Notes: generated from the sequence alone by a model not told the origin. Counted from the stretch's first letter, positions 19,973 to 29,487 are shown. The stretch: DNA of 64,000 nt from Leptotrichia massiliensis (GCF_900104625.1 NZ_FNVZ01000005.1:124001-188000); one strand, 5' to 3'. Numbers and translations: made by a program.

Positions 19973-21427
19973 ATGATAATAACAGGAGAGCTGAAAAATA
20001 AAATTGATAAAATATGGGAAATATTTTGGACAGGAGGAATAACGAATCCTTTGTCTGTAATAGAACAATTTACATATTTGATATTTATAAAATTATTGGA
20101 TGATAAGCAATTAAGATCCGAAAGAGATGCAATTTTATTGGGAATAGAGCCTAAAAAATTTTTTAATGAGGAACAACAAAATCTTAGATGGAGTAATTTT
20201 AAAGAATTGGAAGCACAAAAAATGTACGATACAATGGTAAATGAAGTGTTTCCATTTATTAAAAACTTGAATGGGGATAACAGTTCATCATTTTCAAGAT
20301 ACATGAAAGATGCTATATTTCAAATACCAACTCCACAAATGCTGGAAAAAATTGTTACAGGAATTGAAGATTTGGCTTTAGAAGGAGATATAAAAGGTAA
20401 TTTATATGAATATTTGTTGTCTAAATTGGCTACTTCTGGAACAAATGGACAGTTTAGAACACCTAGACATATTATTGATATGATGGTAAAACTTGTAAAA
20501 CCAGTACCTACTGATATGATAATTGATCCCGCTTGTGGAACTTCAGGGTTTCTAGTTGGAGCAGGTGAATATTTGAAGCAAAATCATAATGAAATTTTTA
20601 ATTCAGAAGAGCTGAAAAATCATTATCAAAATAATATGTTTTATGGAAACGATATGGATACAACTATGCTTAGAATAGGTACAATGAATATGATGTTACA
20701 CGACATAGAAAATCCAGATATAGATTATAAAGATTCCCTTGCAAAATCAAATACAGACAAGGAAAAATATACCTTAGTGCTTGCTAATCCCCCTTTTAAA
20801 GGTTCGCTAGATGCAGAATCAGTTGCTGATGATATATTAAAAATAACAAAAACTAAAAAAACAGAACTATTATTTTTGGCATTAATGATAAGAATTTTAA
20901 AAAATGGTGGAAGATGTGCTGTTATTGTACCTGACGGAGTTTTATTTGGTGCCAGTAATGCTCATAAGCAACTGAGAAAAGAAATTATTGAAAATCACAT
21001 TTTACAAGGAATAATCTCGATGCCAAGTGGAGTATTTAAACCATACGCAGGAGTAAGTACAGCTGTATTGTTATTTACGAAAACAGGTGTTGGAGGAACA
21101 GACAAGGTATGGTTCTATGATATGCAGGCAGATGGTTATTCACTAGATGATAAGAGAACTAAAATAGAAGATAACGATATAGAGGACATCATTAATAGAT
21201 TTTCAAATTTAGAAAATGAAACTGACAGAAAAAGAACTGAAAAATCTTTTTTAGTTCCAAAAGAAGAAATCATTGAAAATGATTATGATTTATCAATAAA
21301 TAAATACAAGGAAATAGAATATGAAGAAATTGTTTATGAAAAGCCTGAAGTTATTATTGGAAAAATAAAAGAACTAGAAAAAGAGATAACATTAGGTTTG
21401 GAAGAACTTGAAAAGTTGGTGAAGTAG
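19973..21427 (+). CDS. hsdM: Type I restriction-modification methyltransferase subunit HsdM
   Basis: A 484-residue adenine-N6 methyltransferase. The helical N-domain (GELKNKIDKIWEIFW, then EQFTYLIFIKLLDD) is followed by the catalytic domain with motif I DPACGTSGFLVGAGEYL near residue 184 and motif IV ANPPFKGSLD near residue 271, then the C-terminal ENDYDLSINKYKE segment that contacts HsdS. Two HsdM plus one HsdS methylate the two strands of a bipartite target. It abuts the next hsdS gene (stop and start directly joined), showing one operon. Confidence 0.96.
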   Translation: MIITGELKNKIDKIWEIFWTGGITNPLSVIEQFTYLIFIKLLDDKQLRSERDAILLGIEPKKFFNEEQQNLRWSNFKELEAQKMYDTMVNEVFPFIKNLNGDNSSSFSRYMKDAIFQIPTPQMLEKIVTGIEDLALEGDIKGNLYEYLLSKLATSGTNGQFRTPRHIIDMMVKLVKPVPTDMIIDPACGTSGFLVGAGEYLKQNHNEIFNSEELKNHYQNNMFYGNDMDTTMLRIGTMNMMLHDIENPDIDYKDSLAKSNTDKEKYTLVLANPPFKGSLDAESVADDILKITKTKKTELLFLALMIRILKNGGRCAVIVPDGVLFGASNAHKQLRKEIIENHILQGIISMPSGVFKPYAGVSTAVLLFTKTGVGGTDKVWFYDMQADGYSLDDKRTKIEDNDIEDIINRFSNLENETDRKRTEKSFLVPKEEIIENDYDLSINKYKEIEYEEIVYEKPEVIIGKIKELEKEITLGLEELEKLVK

Positions 21428-22051
21428 ATGGAAAATAGAAAAGTCCAATTAGCTGAATTAATTGAAACTCCAATCACAGGTGAATGGGGCAATGAAATTA
21501 AAGATGCTGATAATCAAAATATAGTAAAAGTTATAAGAACAACAAATTTTACTAACAGTGGAGAAATAGATTATTCAGATATTACATTGAGAGACATTGA
21601 ATATACAAAGTGTGAGAAGAAGAAATTAAAATATGGAGATATAATTTTAGAAAAATCTGGTGGAACTGATGTAAATCCTGTTGGAAGAGTTGTTTTTTTT
21701 GATAAAACTGATCCTAATGATGTATATTTAACAAATAATTTTACTACGACATTAAGAGTTAAAGATAATAAAATAAATAGTAGATTTTTATTGTTATTTT
21801 TATTATATAATTATAAATACAAAGGAGTACATAAATTTTATAATAAAACAACAGGGATACAAAATTTACAAGTATCAAATTTGATAAAAAACATATATGT
21901 ACCTTTACCAGAAATAAATATACAAAGTGCAATAGTGGAAATATTAGATAAAATCAAAAATATAATAAAAAGAAGAGAGAAACAAATAATTTTATTTGAT
22001 GAATTGATTAAATCCCGATTTTTAGGGAGGGAAATTTTATGGTTAGAATAG
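21428..22051 (+). CDS. hsdS: Half-size HsdS specificity subunit (single TRD)
   Basis: A 207-residue protein with one target-recognition domain (start NRKVQLAELIETPITGEWG; end of TRD near LPEINIQSAIVEI) followed by the long helical spacer EILDKIKNIIKRREKQI. A full HsdS has two such TRD-spacer units. The frame ends shortly after KSRF, the point where other copies continue into MFGDP, so this is a half subunit. It may dimerise, or be a broken or donor copy. It overlaps the next hsdS by 13 bases and carries a short form of the repeat core (AAATCCCGATTT, 22011). Confidence 0.88.
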   Translation: MENRKVQLAELIETPITGEWGNEIKDADNQNIVKVIRTTNFTNSGEIDYSDITLRDIEYTKCEKKKLKYGDIILEKSGGTDVNPVGRVVFFDKTDPNDVYLTNNFTTTLRVKDNKINSRFLLLFLLYNYKYKGVHKFYNKTTGIQNLQVSNLIKNIYVPLPEINIQSAIVEILDKIKNIIKRREKQIILFDELIKSRFLGREILWLE

Positions 22052-23166
22052 AATTGAAAGAAATTGTTAGTAATTATGATAATAAAAGAAAAGCTTTAAA
22101 TGCAGTAGAAAGAGGAAATAAAAAAACAAATCCACAATATCCGTATTATGGTGCAAATGGAATAGTGGATTTTATAGATGAATATATTTTTGATGAAGAA
22201 CTTTTATGTATAGCAGAAGATGGTGGTAATTGGGGATATAAACAAAACTGTAGTTATATTGTTAATGGAAAATATTGGGTGAATAATCATGTACATGTTT
22301 TAAAGCCTAAGAAAAATGTAGAAATAAAGTATTTAATGTATTATTTAAATTACACTGATTTAACTTCTTATATAACAGGAACAACAAGAGGAAAATTAAC
22401 TAGGACAGCACTAGATAAAATACAAATTAATCTTCCAGAATTAGAAATACAAAGAGAAATAGTTATAATTTTAGATAAAATAAATAATCTAATAGAAAAG
22501 AATAAGAAAAGAATTATTTATTTAGAAGAATTAGTGAAGTCCCGATTTATAGAGATGTTTGGAGATCCTATTAAGAATGATAAAGGTTGGGATAAGATTT
22601 TTATAGAGGAAATAGCAAGTTTGGTTTCAAGAGGAAAAACTCCCAAATATGTTGAAAAATCAAAAATAGGAGTAATAAATCAAGCATGCGTATATTGGGA
22701 AAAAACTAAATTTGAAAATATAAAATATCATGAAGATAAAAAAGATATATTAATTTTACAAGATCAAGATATTTTAATTAATTCAACAGGAACAGGAACT
22801 TTAGGTAGAGTTAATATTTTTATGAAAAATGAGGAAAAAGATATTATTTATACTATAGATACGCACATTACCTTGCTTAGGTTGAAACAGTGGAAGTCAA
22901 ATTCTATTTATTTAAAGAATTATTTTAGAATACCGATAATTCAAAAATATCTTATAAATAAATGTGTTAATGGTTCAACAAATCAGATTGAATTATCAAA
23001 AGAAAAATTTAATAATTTTAGAGTTTTATTGCCTCCGCTTTCGCTCCAAAATGAATTTTCACAATTTGTAGAGAAAACGGATAAATTAAAGTTTGAAGCC
23101 GAAAAATCGTTAAAAGAAATGGAAAATTTGTATGATTCTTTGATGCAAAAATTTTTTAAACAATGA
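22039..23166 (+). CDS. hsdS: Full-length HsdS specificity subunit (two TRDs)
   Basis: A 375-residue specificity subunit: TRD1 (about 1-140), helical spacer ILDKINNLIEKNKKRI, the joint ELVKSRFIEMFGDPIKND near residue 165, TRD2 (about 180-330) and the closing helix EKTDKLKFEAEKSLKEM. It sets the recognition sequence of the RM complex. The joint is encoded by the first copy of a perfect 53-base repeat whose second copy opens the hsdS piece at 24261, so recombination there would swap TRD2. Confidence 0.93.
   Translation: MVRIELKEIVSNYDNKRKALNAVERGNKKTNPQYPYYGANGIVDFIDEYIFDEELLCIAEDGGNWGYKQNCSYIVNGKYWVNNHVHVLKPKKNVEIKYLMYYLNYTDLTSYITGTTRGKLTRTALDKIQINLPELEIQREIVIILDKINNLIEKNKKRIIYLEELVKSRFIEMFGDPIKNDKGWDKIFIEEIASLVSRGKTPKYVEKSKIGVINQACVYWEKTKFENIKYHEDKKDILILQDQDILINSTGTGTLGRVNIFMKNEEKDIIYTIDTHITLLRLKQWKSNSIYLKNYFRIPIIQKYLINKCVNGSTNQIELSKEKFNNFRVLLPPLSLQNEFSQFVEKTDKLKFEAEKSLKEMENLYDSLMQKFFKQ
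22540..22592 (+). repeat. 53-bp direct repeat in hsdS, first copy
   Basis: These 53 bases, starting TCCCGATTTATAGAGATG, are identical to 24246-24298 and lie in the same orientation. They encode the conserved joint between HsdS spacer and TRD. A shorter match (AAATCCCGATTT) lies at 22011. Confidence 0.95.
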
Positions 23167-23218
23167 TAAACTAGTTTGATGAATCAGAATTTCGATGTTT
23201 TATTTCAAATAATTATTG

Positions 23219-23224
23219 TATAAT
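23219..23224 (+). promoter_or_regulatory. Probable -10 element of the recombinase gene
   Basis: A perfect TATAAT stands 35 bases before the recombinase ATG in the 92-base gap after hsdS; no convincing -35 is visible. The recombinase may thus be transcribed independently of the hsd operon. Confidence 0.4.
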
Positions 23225-23258
23225 TTATGTATATAGACAATTGAGAGGATGATTTATT

Positions 23259-24230
23259 ATGAAAAAAATAATTACTGAAATTGAACAAAAAATGCTTGGA
23301 ATTTTGGATAATGCTCAAATGGAACATTTACACAAGGTTTTAGTTTATTATTTGGAAAGTGAAGATATTTTAGTACAAGAAGAAGTTTCTAATGAAAAAA
23401 TTTTAGAAATGTTTTTATCAGCGAAAAAAATTGAAGGATGTTCAGAAAAATCCATTTTGTATTATCAGTCAACTATCCAAAATATGTTTAAACATATTGA
23501 AAAAACTATTAAACATATTGATACAAATGATTTGAGAGAATACTTGTCAAATTATCAAGAAAAAGGAAATGCTGGAAAAGTAACTATAGATAACATAAGG
23601 AGAATACTTTCGAGTTTCTTTTCTTGGCTTGAAGAAGAAAATTACATATTAAAAAGTCCTGTTAGAAGGATAAAAAAAGTAAAGACAGGACAAGTGATAA
23701 AAGAAACATATTCAGACGAATCACTTGAAATGTTAAGAGATTTTTCGGGGAATATACGTGATTTAGCAATGATAGATTTACTTTCTTCAACAGGAATGAG
23801 AGTTGGAGAACTTGTAAAACTTAATATATCAGATGTCGATTTTGAAAATAGGGAATGTATAGTTTTAGGAAAAGGTGATAAAGAAAGAAAAGTGTATTTT
23901 GATGCAAGAACAAAAATTCATTTAACAAGATATCTTGAAAGTAGAAAAGATAATAATGAAGCTTTATTTGTCAGTTTATTAAAACCATATTCACGTTTAA
24001 AAATCAGTGGAGTAGAAATCAGACTTAGAGAATTAGGAAGAAAATTAAATATTCCTAAAGTCCATCCTCATAAATTTAGACGAACATTAGCTACAAGAGC
24101 TATTGATAAAGGAATGCCGATAGAACAAGTTCAAAAATTGTTAGGACATACAAAAATAGACACAACATTGCAATATGCAATGGTAAATCAAAGTAATGTA
24201 AAAAATTCACATCGAAAATATATTGGGTAG
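23259..24230 (+). CDS. Tyrosine recombinase (Xer-like) within the hsd locus
   Basis: A 323-residue recombinase with a SAM-like N-domain (residues about 65-150) and a catalytic domain. Visible catalytic residues: Arg in STGMRVGELVKL near 181, HPHKFRRTLATRAI (His and Arg) near 268, His in LLGHTKI near 296 and the Tyr in LQYAMV near 305. Recombinases encoded inside type I RM loci shuffle hsdS segments in several bacteria, usually by inversion. Here the visible repeats around it are direct, so excision or cassette exchange is the simplest reaction. Confidence 0.93.
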   Translation: MKKIITEIEQKMLGILDNAQMEHLHKVLVYYLESEDILVQEEVSNEKILEMFLSAKKIEGCSEKSILYYQSTIQNMFKHIEKTIKHIDTNDLREYLSNYQEKGNAGKVTIDNIRRILSSFFSWLEEENYILKSPVRRIKKVKTGQVIKETYSDESLEMLRDFSGNIRDLAMIDLLSSTGMRVGELVKLNISDVDFENRECIVLGKGDKERKVYFDARTKIHLTRYLESRKDNNEALFVSLLKPYSRLKISGVEIRLRELGRKLNIPKVHPHKFRRTLATRAIDKGMPIEQVQKLLGHTKIDTTLQYAMVNQSNVKNSHRKYIG

Positions 24231-24245
24231 ATTAAAAATTTCAAA

Positions 24246-24298
24246 TCCCGATTTATAGAGATGTTTGGAGATCCTATTAAGAATGATAAAGGTTGGGA
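24246..24298 (+). repeat. 53-bp direct repeat in hsdS, second copy
   Basis: Identical to 22540-22592 and in the same orientation. It begins 16 bases after the recombinase stop codon and contains the ATG (24261) used by the third hsdS piece. Confidence 0.95.
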
Positions 24299-24869
24299 AG
24301 TAAAAAAATGGGAAGAAGTATTAAAAATAATTAATGGAAAAAATCAGAAAAAAGTTGAAAATGAAAGTGGAAAATATGATATTTTTGGTAGTGGTGGAAA
24401 AATGGGAAAAGCAGATGATTGGTTAGTTAAAGAAAATTCTGTATTAATAGGAAGAAAAGGAAGTATTAATAAACCGATAATTGTAAAAGAAAAAATCTGG
24501 AATGTGGATACAGTTTTTGGATTAGAGCCAAATATAGAAATTATAAACTGTGATTATTTATATTATTTTTGCTATTTTTATGATTTTGAACGACTAAATA
24601 AAGCTGTTACAATTCCTAGCTTAACAAAAAAAGATTTATTAAAAATTGATATACCGATACCGCCACTTGTACTTCAAGAAAAGTTTGTTTTGATTCATAA
24701 GTCAATAAATAAATTAAAGTTTCGTTTATTTTCATCGATTATTTTAGGCAAAAATTTGTTTAAAAACTTGACATTATTGATATTTTTGGATAATATAAGA
24801 TTAGTTTTAGAATTAGATAAGAGAAATAAAAATAAAAAATTAAATATGGGAGTGAAAAAGGATGTCTAA
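24261..24869 (+). CDS. hsdS: Truncated HsdS fragment (single TRD, spare cassette)
   Basis: A 202-residue frame that begins inside the 53-base repeat at MFGDPIKND and carries one TRD (GWEVKKWEEVLKIINGK to PPLVLQEKF). It has no ribosome site of its own. After KLKF the protein stops resembling the HsdS C-terminus and becomes unrelated, running into the first codons of hsdR; the real homology ends near 24722. It looks like a silent TRD2 cassette that could replace the one in the full hsdS by recombination at the repeats. Confidence 0.8.
   Translation: MFGDPIKNDKGWEVKKWEEVLKIINGKNQKKVENESGKYDIFGSGGKMGKADDWLVKENSVLIGRKGSINKPIIVKEKIWNVDTVFGLEPNIEIINCDYLYYFCYFYDFERLNKAVTIPSLTKKDLLKIDIPIPPLVLQEKFVLIHKSINKLKFRLFSSIILGKNLFKNLTLLIFLDNIRLVLELDKRNKNKKLNMGVKKDV
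24768..24796 (+). promoter_or_regulatory. Strong sigma70-type promoter ahead of hsdR
   Basis: TTGACA at 24768 and TAATAT at 24791 are 17 bases apart, inside the non-homologous tail of the truncated hsdS and 66 bases before the hsdR start. It would let hsdR be expressed whatever the state of the upstream cassettes. Confidence 0.7.
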
Positions 24870-27800
24870 CTTTGAATATTTGAGAAAAGATAGAAGTTAT
24901 AGAGTATTTGCGGATGTTTGTATTGAAGCAGAAAAGTTGATGAATGTTTCTTATACAGCGTCAGTTACATTTGCTAGAAAAGCATTGGAGTTAGCTGTAA
25001 AATGGGTGTATAAGAATGATCAATATTTAAGATACAATTATCAGGATACACTAGCAATTATGTTAAATAGCAGAAAATTTAAAGAGATAATTCCTTATAA
25101 TATGCCAGGTTTACTTTCATATATACAAAAATTAGGAAATAAAGCTGTTCATTCCCAAATAGTTGTAGAAAGAGAAGAAGCAATTTTGAGTTTGAGAAAT
25201 TTATTTTCGTTTACTTCGTGGATTGATTATTCGTATTCAAGACACTATTCAGATGTAAAATTTGACGAGTCGATACTTGGTGAAATAAATAATATTGTCA
25301 AAGTTCAAGATGAAAAAAATAAATTAACTAAAATGCTTGATGAAATGGATAAAAAACTTGAAAAATTAACAAATGAAAATGAGACGTTGAAAAAAGAGAA
25401 CGAAGAAAAACGTAAGATTTATCAAAGAGAAAAAGAATTTCAAGTAGATAAAATATCTGAAGCTGAAACAAGAAAGAGATATATTGATTTGATATTGGAA
25501 AGTGAAGGTTGGGTTATAGGAGATAACTGTTTGACAGAAGTTGAAATTTCAAATATCTCTACTCCAAGTGGAAAAGGGAAAGCTGATTATGTTTTGTATG
25601 GGGACAATGGAAAGCCTTTGGCTGTAATAGAAGCAAAGAAAATAGATATTGATCCTAGGATAGCAAAAAATCAAGCAAAAGAATATGCAGATGCACTTGA
25701 AAAACAATATGGCACAAGACCTGTAATATTTTTTACAAATGGTTTGGATTATTATATTTGGGATGATACCGATTATGCTGAAAGGAAAGTTTCGAGCATA
25801 TATAGTAAAAAAGATTTAGAAAAATTGATATTTAAAAGAAAAAATAAAACTAGACTAAAAAATCTAGCTATAAAAGATGTTATTACAAATAGAGCTTATC
25901 AAAAGGAAGCAATTATAAGAGTAACGGAGGCTTTGGAAAGCGGGCGTAGAAAAATGCTGCTTGTAATGGCGACTGGAAGTGGGAAAACTAGAACAGCGGC
26001 TTCTATTGTAGATGTGCTAACAAGACACAACTGGGTAAAAAATATCTTATTTCTTGCAGATAGAACGGCATTAGTAAAACAGGCAAGGGACAGTTTTAAG
26101 GAATATCTTCCAAATTTGTCTTTGTGCAATTTATTAGATAATAAAGATGATGTAAATAGCAGAATGATTTTTTCCACTTATCCGACAATGATGAATGCCA
26201 TTGACGAAGCAAAAGATAAAAAAGGAAATAGAATTTTTACAAGTGGACATTTTGACTTGATAATAGTTGATGAAAGCCATAGAAGTATTTATAAAAAGTA
26301 TCAGGCGATATTTGATTATTTTGATGCAAATTTATTGGGGTTGACAGCGACGCCAAAAAGTGAAATAGATAAAAATACATATAAAATATTTGAATTGGAA
26401 GATGATAATCCGACATTTGCGTATGAATTAGAAGAGGCAATAAAACAGGGGTATTTGGTTCATTATGGAAAACCACTGGATGTTGGATTGAAAATTGTAA
26501 GAGATGGATTGAAATATAGTGAACTGAGTGAAGAGGAAAAGGAAGAATTTGAAGAAACATTTGATGGAGAAGAAAAAGAAGAGATTTCAAGTGAGGAAGT
26601 AAATACAACATTATTTAACCAAGATACTGTGGATCTTGTTATCAAAACCTTGATGAATAATGGACTAAAAGTCGAAGGTGGTGATAAACTTGGGAAAACG
26701 ATAATCTTTGCAGTAAATCAAAAACATGCAAATTTTATTGTGGAAAGATTTAATAAATTGTATCCTGAATATAGAGGAAAGTTTGCAGAAGCAATTTATC
26801 ATAATATAAAATTTGTAGATAATATAATTGCTCAATTTAAAGATAAAAATTCTCATCCTCAAATAGCAGTATCTGTTGATATGCTTGATACAGGGATTGA
26901 TGTTCCTGAAATACTTAATTTGGTATTTTTCAAGAAAATACGATCGAAGGCTAAATTTTGGCAAATGATAGGTAGAGGAACAAGACTTTGTAAAGATTTG
27001 TTTGGGCCTGGAATAGATAAGGAAAGATTTTTAATTTTTGATTGTTATAAGAATTTTGAGTTTTTTGAAGTAAATGGGGATGGAAAAGAGGTAAAAAATT
27101 CTAAATCAGTTTCAGAAAATATATTTGGAGCTAAAATAGAGATAATAAAATCATTGCAACATTTAAAATACCAAGAAAAACCTTTTATTGAATATAGAGA
27201 TAAATTAATAAGTGAAGTGATATTGGATATTTTAGGAATAAATGAAAATCGTTTTGATGTGCGAATGAAAGGTGCGATTGTAGATAAATATAAAAAATTG
27301 GATAAATATGAGGCACTTGATGAAAAAGATGTGAAGGAAATTAAAGATGTAGTTGCTCCTTTGGTAATTTATGAGGAAAGTGATGAGTTAGCTAAAAGAT
27401 TTGATTATTTAATATACACAATTGAAAATGCATATTTACAAAATAAATCTTTTTTAAAGGCAAAAAATAAAGTTAAAGAAACAGCAGAAAGTCTTAGTGA
27501 ACTAGGGACATTACCAAAAGTATTGGAAAAAAGGCAACTTATAATGGATATTCAAAAAGATGAATTTTGGAATAATATAAATATATTTCAGCTTGAAGAA
27601 ATACGAAATGAACTTAGAGAATTAATAAGATTACTAGATAAACCAGCAACAAAAATTTATTATACAGATTTTAAAGACGAAATAGTAGATTATAGTGAGC
27701 ACGAGTCAGCGGGTGAATTTAAAATTATAAATCAACTTGTAAATTATAATAAACGTGTCGAACGATATTTAGAAGATTTTAAAAATAATGATGTTATTAA

Positions 27801-28230
27801 AAGACTAAAAAATAATCATCCATTATCATTAAATGATATAAAATATTTGGAAAAAGTTTTATGGGATGAATTGGGAACAAAAGAAGAGTATACAAAAACT
27901 TATGGTAAAATTCCGTTACTGAAAATGATTTCTAAAATTATAGGAATGGATAGAGATGCTGTTGAAAAAGAATTTTCTGAATTTTTAAGTGATGAAAACC
28001 TAAATTCAAATCAAATAAATTTTGTTAGACATATTGTGGATTATATTGCTCAAAATGGAAGTATTGATAAAGAAAAATTACAAGAATTTTCGATTGTAAA
28101 TAAATTTGGTGGAGTAGGGGAACTGTTTAAAAACAAAACTGACGTTTTGATAGAAATTATAGGTGCAGTTGAAAAAGTAAATGGCAGATTTGAGTATATA
28201 TCACAGGAAAGTGGATTTAATAGTAATTAA
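24862..28230 (+). CDS. hsdR: Type I restriction enzyme motor/nuclease subunit HsdR
   Basis: An 1122-residue protein. In order: an N-terminal DUF4145-like helical domain (FARKALELAVKWVY), a coiled coil around residues 150-195, a PD-(D/E)xK nuclease (GKADYVLYGD near 238 and VIEAKK near 255), then a superfamily 2 motor with Walker A VMATGSGKTRTA near 368, Walker B VDESHRS near 470 and motif VI QMIGRGTRL. An EcoEI-type C-terminal region follows. With HsdM and HsdS it translocates and cuts unmodified DNA. GGAG lies 9 bases before the ATG. Confidence 0.96.
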   Translation: MSNFEYLRKDRSYRVFADVCIEAEKLMNVSYTASVTFARKALELAVKWVYKNDQYLRYNYQDTLAIMLNSRKFKEIIPYNMPGLLSYIQKLGNKAVHSQIVVEREEAILSLRNLFSFTSWIDYSYSRHYSDVKFDESILGEINNIVKVQDEKNKLTKMLDEMDKKLEKLTNENETLKKENEEKRKIYQREKEFQVDKISEAETRKRYIDLILESEGWVIGDNCLTEVEISNISTPSGKGKADYVLYGDNGKPLAVIEAKKIDIDPRIAKNQAKEYADALEKQYGTRPVIFFTNGLDYYIWDDTDYAERKVSSIYSKKDLEKLIFKRKNKTRLKNLAIKDVITNRAYQKEAIIRVTEALESGRRKMLLVMATGSGKTRTAASIVDVLTRHNWVKNILFLADRTALVKQARDSFKEYLPNLSLCNLLDNKDDVNSRMIFSTYPTMMNAIDEAKDKKGNRIFTSGHFDLIIVDESHRSIYKKYQAIFDYFDANLLGLTATPKSEIDKNTYKIFELEDDNPTFAYELEEAIKQGYLVHYGKPLDVGLKIVRDGLKYSELSEEEKEEFEETFDGEEKEEISSEEVNTTLFNQDTVDLVIKTLMNNGLKVEGGDKLGKTIIFAVNQKHANFIVERFNKLYPEYRGKFAEAIYHNIKFVDNIIAQFKDKNSHPQIAVSVDMLDTGIDVPEILNLVFFKKIRSKAKFWQMIGRGTRLCKDLFGPGIDKERFLIFDCYKNFEFFEVNGDGKEVKNSKSVSENIFGAKIEIIKSLQHLKYQEKPFIEYRDKLISEVILDILGINENRFDVRMKGAIVDKYKKLDKYEALDEKDVKEIKDVVAPLVIYEESDELAKRFDYLIYTIENAYLQNKSFLKAKNKVKETAESLSELGTLPKVLEKRQLIMDIQKDEFWNNINIFQLEEIRNELRELIRLLDKPATKIYYTDFKDEIVDYSEHESAGEFKIINQLVNYNKRVERYLEDFKNNDVIKRLKNNHPLSLNDIKYLEKVLWDELGTKEEYTKTYGKIPLLKMISKIIGMDRDAVEKEFSEFLSDENLNSNQINFVRHIVDYIAQNGSIDKEKLQEFSIVNKFGGVGELFKNKTDVLIEIIGAVEKVNGRFEYISQESGFNSN

Positions 28231-28258
28231 AACGAAAACAGAATAAAAAAACAAAATA

Positions 28259-28314
28259 AAAGCTATATATTTTTTCTATTTTTATTAGAGAAAGTGTATA
28301 GTTTTTTATTTTAA
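28259..28314 (+). terminator. Probable terminator after hsdR
   Basis: AGCTATATA and TGTATAGTTT pair around a long AT loop and are followed by TTTTTTATTTT, 30-80 bases after the hsdR stop. Confidence 0.5.
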
Positions 28315-28339
28315 TAAAATATGTTATAATTTTAAAACT

Positions 28340-28785
28340 AATACTAAATCCAGTTTAAAAATAGGAATAAATTTTTATAGTAGGGTTGTTTGATAGTTAA
28401 TTCATAATCATTCAACTAAATTGTTTTTTATTATTTTTTAGATATTTTGATTAATAAATATTTTTTTCTTTTTTATTTTCGTAGGATTGCTCATTGCCGC
28501 AAAACCTTATCTTGCAGTAAAGGTTTATCCTGATAATTAAAATTGTGGCAAGATTGCTACGCAATAACCTATGGCTAGTCTACGACATTTTTCTGCACTG
28601 ACAAAAAGCTCGCTATGCTCAGACAGTTTTGCCAGCACAGAAAAATGCTTCGACGGGTTATTTATACTAGAATCTGGTTGAAAAATGAAAATTATATTTT
28701 AATTATTTAAAAATATTAGATTTATACACTTTATTAGAAAAGTTTGTAATAATTTCCTCATTTAAATGGGGTTTAGTATAAAAAT
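28340..28785 (-). repeat. Dispersed structured intergenic repeat, copy C (inverted)
   Basis: This gap has no gene. It holds the repeat in reverse orientation relative to the copy at 60978: the arms at about 28588-28606 and 28629-28652 match the large hairpin there, and CCTATGGCTAGTCTACGACA matches the joining segment. Additional small hairpins are present (AAAACCTT with AAGGTTT; ATTGC-TAC-GCAAT at 28552-28565). The ends carry ATACTAAA and TTTAGTAT. Confidence 0.75.
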
Positions 28786-28806
28786 TAAACGAAAAGGATG
28801 ATAAAT

Positions 28807-29475
28807 ATGAATAAAAAATTTAATTACAAGCCATTAATTGAATATACAGATTATGCTGGGAGAAAATATATTAAACCTGAAAAAGCTGCGGATTTGAAGG
28901 AAGATATGGAGCTTTTTAGGAAAAATGGACAGGCTGCACGAAAGATTTTTACTGAAATAGTTAAATCTGTTGAGGAAAATATGGAGGGATTTCATTTGCA
29001 GAAAGTTAGCAGCTGGATGAATCAGGCACAAATTGCCAGACCTTATCTTTGGGTGTTTTTGAAACAGGATGGAGATACTGAAAATGAGTCGGGGATTGCA
29101 CTTCGAGTATTTAAAAATGAGAAAACTAAAAAAGTGGGAATCTCATTAGAAGTGAGTTTTGTTGAACGTAAAATTGGGGAAAATACTCTTGAAAGACAGA
29201 ATAAGGTTTTAGAATTACCTATTAAAAATCCACTTTATTATTTTGTGCAATTTTCAAAAAGTAAGGAAAACTGTATGCTGGATAGAATTGAAGGAAGTGA
29301 GAAAAATAGGAAAAAGTTAATTGAAGATATGAAAGAAGGGAACATCAGAAAAGTGCTTGTCAAATTTGATGTTGAAGAAATTGAAAAATTTGAAAATCTT
29401 GAAGATTTGACAAAGGAATTTTTAAAAGGTTTTAAATTGCTGATGCCATTTTATTTGAAAACTAAGGAAATTTAG
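28807..29475 (+). CDS. Hypothetical protein at the head of the Hsp70/J cluster
   Basis: A 222-residue soluble protein with no signal or membrane helix that I do not recognise. It has a helical N-third, then ARPYLWVFLKQDGD and a beta-rich part (GIALRVFKNEKTKKVGISLE), with a helical end. I use the ATG at 28807 because AAAAGG lies 8 bases before it; an ATG at 28798 overlaps that site. The stop codon overlaps the ribosome site of the first J-like gene, so it is translationally tied to the chaperone module and probably serves it. Confidence 0.6.
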   Translation: MNKKFNYKPLIEYTDYAGRKYIKPEKAADLKEDMELFRKNGQAARKIFTEIVKSVEENMEGFHLQKVSSWMNQAQIARPYLWVFLKQDGDTENESGIALRVFKNEKTKKVGISLEVSFVERKIGENTLERQNKVLELPIKNPLYYFVQFSKSKENCMLDRIEGSEKNRKKLIEDMKEGNIRKVLVKFDVEEIEKFENLEDLTKEFLKGFKLLMPFYLKTKEI

Positions 29476-29487
29476 GAGGTAATGATT

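Noticed and set aside
22039-24869. Invertible hsdS segment bounded by inverted repeats
   Set aside because: I looked for the reverse complement of the 53-base repeat and found none in the window; all copies are direct.
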